Assembly (NCBI GenBank): GCA_036417435.1 | Contig: CM070899.1 | Span: forward strand, 144,722,237 to 144,786,236 | From: Inia geoffrensis | Taxonomy: Eukaryota > Chordata > Mammalia > Artiodactyla > Iniidae | Length of the DNA stretch: 64,000 nt | Direction of reading: 5' to 3' | The notes under the pieces: model-generated | Database searches by the model: none | Told to the model about the DNA's origin: nothing | What the model saw: only the letters and a program-made list of their open reading frames with translations | Translations under genes and position numbers: made by a program | Shown: positions 58,567 through 64,000 of the stretch, piece after piece | Layout: each line of letters opens with the position of its first letter | How positions within the stretch are numbered: position 1 is the stretch's first letter

Positions 58567-59306
58567 TTACTTTCATATGTCCCTTAATAATCTTTTACTA
58601 ATAATTAAGCCAGAGATTTTAAGAAAAACGTGTAAGACTTATAGAAAACACTAAAAACCTTAGACTTATAGGACACACCAGTTGTTCTCTCTGATGTGGC
58701 CCATTAATAAAGAAACCTAAAAATAACTATTTTGGGTGATGAATTCATGTGATAAATTCATATATCTTAATAGACAAGGACAATAAAACTCTTCCAGATT
58801 TACAAGAAAACCTGCCTTTTTTCAAATATGTATGGGTTTTAGGCGTGATTAAATATGGCTTTTTTTAGAAAACCAGTTATTCATACTTACAAAACGACAA
58901 CACCAGCAACCTGAAATTGAATACTGCTATAGCTTTCAAGCACTTTTAAAATTCTAATCGCTTTACAAACTACCCATATCTTAGGGATACATATTTTTGT
59001 TTTCGACTCAAAGAAAAAAATTTCTGATTTACTGAAGTAGCATATTTTGCAGAGTAATAAAACAGGAATTGGAACCCATTTGTCCCTATTCCTAACACAA
59101 AATAACCTCATCACATGACACTGACACATATGTCTTCAGGGGGAACTTATGCTTCTTTTTGTCAGTTTAGGTGTGTGTATGCTGTGACCCCACGTATGTC
59201 TCAGATGCAACCTAACATGCTCAAAGCTGTAAGTAAACTACAAACAACAGGCTATCACAGTTTCAGAACATCTCTGTCACATCCTTTCTGTAAACTGTGT
59301 AAAACC

Positions 59307-59378
59307 AAGATTAGTTTTAAGTTGTAAAGCAATTATACCCCAATAAAGATGTTAAAAAAAAAAAGATTAGTTTTAAGT
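59307..59378 (+). mobile_element. Minimal L1 3'-end insertion (40 bases) with 16-base duplication
   Basis: Bases 59323-59362 are only the last ~30 bases of an L1 3' UTR (TGTAAAGCAATTATACCCCA, then ATAAAGATGTT) plus A tail. The perfect duplication AAGATTAGTTTTAAGT is at 59307-59322 and 59363-59378. Confidence 0.93.
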
Positions 59379-59464
59379 ATATCATAACCCAGAGAGTTCT
59401 AGAATATTAACTCCTGACATCCAAGCTACCCCAGGACAACCACAGAAAGTAACAAGGTGCTTAA

Positions 59465-59650
59465 GTACGTTAGCCTTGGACTCAGGCTGCCAGAATTCCA
59501 ATCCTGGGCCCTCTCACAGAGTTGCTCTGTACCTCACTCTTCCCACAAAAAAACATTTTGTTCAACAGTACAAATCTCATAGGATTACTGTGAGGATTAA
59601 TGAGATCATGTCCAGAAAATGCTCCATAAGCTAGTTATTATTAAACTCTA
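59465..59650 (+). repeat. MIR SINE fragment
   Basis: TTGGACTCAGGCTGCCAGAA, TTGCTCTGTACCTCACTCTT, CTCATAGGATTACTGTGAGG in MIR order. Confidence 0.75.
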
Positions 59651-59833
59651 CAGACTTGGTGGCTATACACAAAAATATATACTATCTTCAGCTCAGTTTT
59701 ATAAAACGTAATCGTGGATGCCTCCACGTTCATTCAGATGTTAAAGGCAAAATTTGATATTCTAGATAGCTGTGTTCTCCATGGACTAGTTAAAAACCTT
59801 CCCTTCCTCCAGGCTGCAAATGTATTTCTTTTA

Positions 59834-62919
<3,086 letters not shown>

Positions 62920-63060
62920 CTAACATTTTTAGCCGCTCTGCGGCGAGTCTGCCTTTTGGGAGCTTCATCATCTTCATCCTCATCATCAGAAGAATCTTGC
63001 TTTTTCCTCTTTCCACGCTGAGTCTTAGGTTGCTTTTTAACACGAGGTTTGGGCATTGCT
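62920..63060 (-). CDS. CHD2: CHD2 exon w1, basic/acidic N-terminal region
   Basis: 141 bases. The first base completes an arginine codon and the last two bases start the serine completed in w2. It encodes a lysine/arginine-rich stretch ([17 protein letters not shown]), an acidic Ser-Asp-Glu run, then [12 protein letters not shown], about residues 185-231. The basic clusters look like nuclear-localisation or DNA-contact sequence. The acceptor is TTTTAG; the donor GTAGGT contains a second GT four bases on. Confidence 0.93.
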
Positions 63061-63300
63061 CTAAAATGAGAAAAGAAAAAAGGGCAAAGTCCTTACCTTA
63101 CTTTATCATCTGTTGTCTACTTCAAATCTATATAATTGTTATTTCCCAGAGCAGGGTTCATACATAGGAATTAACCAGGGGAATGTTAGACATGAATATT
63201 CCCAGGTCCCATTCCCTGAAATTCTAATTCACTAGAGATCTGCTTCACTAGAAACATGAAAGTGATTCTACTGCTAATACCCTTCAGTCATTTATAGGAA

Positions 63301-63625
63301 TAGAGTCAGCCCTCTGTATCTGCAGGTCCACATCTGCATATTCAACCAACCATGGATCAAAAATGTACTTGCAAAAAAAAATCCACGAAGTTCCAAAATG
63401 TAAAATTTGAATTTGCTGAGCATTAGCAGCTATTTACGTAGCATTTACATTGTATTAGGTATTATAAGTAATCAACAGATGAATAAAAGTATACGGAAGG
63501 AGATGCATAGATTATACGAAAATACTACAGCACTTTATGTAAGGAAGTGACTTGAGCATCTGCAGATTCCAGTATCTACAAGGGTCCTCGAACCAATTCC
63601 CCGCAGGGACGAAGGGACAACTGTA
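63301..63625 (-). mobile_element. MER2-type Tigger (Tc1/mariner) non-autonomous transposon
   Basis: Inverted ends: GAGTCAGCCCTCTGTATCTG on the left, and the right end read in reverse as CAGTTGTCCCTTCGTCCC. Internal phrases CCAACCATGGATCAAAAATG and CTTGAGCATCTGCAGATTCC match MER2. It is flanked by TA at 63301-63302 and 63624-63625, the expected target duplication. Confidence 0.85.
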
Positions 63626-63751
63626 CCGTGGGTTCTGAGGCAATGGTTCTCAACTATTCCTCAGGATCACCTGACATAAAAATACACATGCAGCACGCTG
63701 CTGATGGCAGCTCTCTGGTGGGCAATTTGGAAATATCTATCAAAATTACAG

Positions 63752-64000
63752 GGCTTCCCTGGTGGCACAGTGGTTGGGAAACCACCTGCCAATGCAGAGG
63801 ACACAGGTTCGAGCCCTGGTCCAGGAAGATCCCACATGCCGTGGAGCAACTAAGCCCGTGCACCACAACTACGGAGCCTGTGCTCTAGAGCCCGCAAGCC
63901 ACAACTACTGAAGCCCTCCGCCGAGCCCGTGCTCCGCAACAGGAGAAGCCACCGCAATGAGAGGCATGCACACGGCAAGGAAGAGTGGCCCCCGCTGGCC
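63752..64000 (+). mobile_element. CHR-type SINE, cut by the window end
   Basis: GGCTTCCCTGGTGGCACAGT head, B box GGTTCGAGCC, CCACAACTACTGA units and the start of the CCCCCGCTGGCC block at the last bases. Confidence 0.93.

Larger units (their letters stand above)
63061..64000 (-). other. CHD2 intron before w1 (partial)
   Basis: It contains a possible MER20-like fragment (about 63150-63245), a MER2-type transposon (63303-63623) and the start of a SINE that runs off the window. No further exon seen. Confidence 0.55.

Noticed and set aside
63150..63245. MER20-like fragment upstream of w1
   Set aside because: Only a few phrases match (CCCAGGTCCCATTCCC, GAAATTCTAATTCACTAG); too eroded to list as a firm feature.

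Overview
The window is nuclear DNA from a placental mammal, almost certainly a whale or dolphin. It carries many copies of the tRNA-derived CHR-type SINE of the cetacean/hippo/ruminant group, together with young L1 3' ends. I saw none of the BovB or BOV-A2 repeats expected in ruminants and no pig PRE-1. Species cannot be read from the sequence.

One protein-coding gene spans nearly the whole window on the minus strand: CHD2, a SNF2-family ATP-dependent chromatin remodeller with two chromodomains. I placed 28 consecutive internal coding exons (called w1 to w28 in transcript order) between 63060 and 3241. They total 3,862 coding bases, about residues 185 to 1471 of a roughly 1,828-residue protein. 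The first exons, promoter and C-terminal exons lie outside. Every junction is GT-AG, all reading phases join without a frameshift or stop, and the catalytic motifs are intact, so this is a working gene. Residue numbers are approximate and were calibrated from memory of the human protein.

Layout from high to low coordinates: acidic/basic N-terminal region (w1-w2), chromodomain 1 (w3-w4), a 45-base linker exon (w5), chromodomain 2 (w6), lead-in to the ATPase (w7), first RecA lobe with Walker A and DEAH (w8-w10), inter-lobe region (w11-w12), second RecA lobe (w13-w15), C-terminal bridge and acidic region (w16-w19), AT-hook-like basic patch and SANT-SLIDE DNA-binding domain (w20-w24), and a lysine-rich linker (w25-w28).

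The introns hold: about 13 CHR-type SINEs on both strands; a 4.6 kb 5'-truncated, inactivated L1 with target-site duplication (33412-38047) followed by a second L1 3' end; several ancient L1, L2/CR1-clade, MIR and DNA-transposon (MER2, MER5A, MER20-like) fragments; a broken processed pseudogene of TMA7 lying antisense just beyond the w2 splice donor; and a 40-base L1 3' scar with a perfect 16-base duplication. I found no second working gene, no RNA gene other than SINE tRNA-like heads, no CRISPR array, no endogenous retrovirus and no clearly novel multi-gene system.
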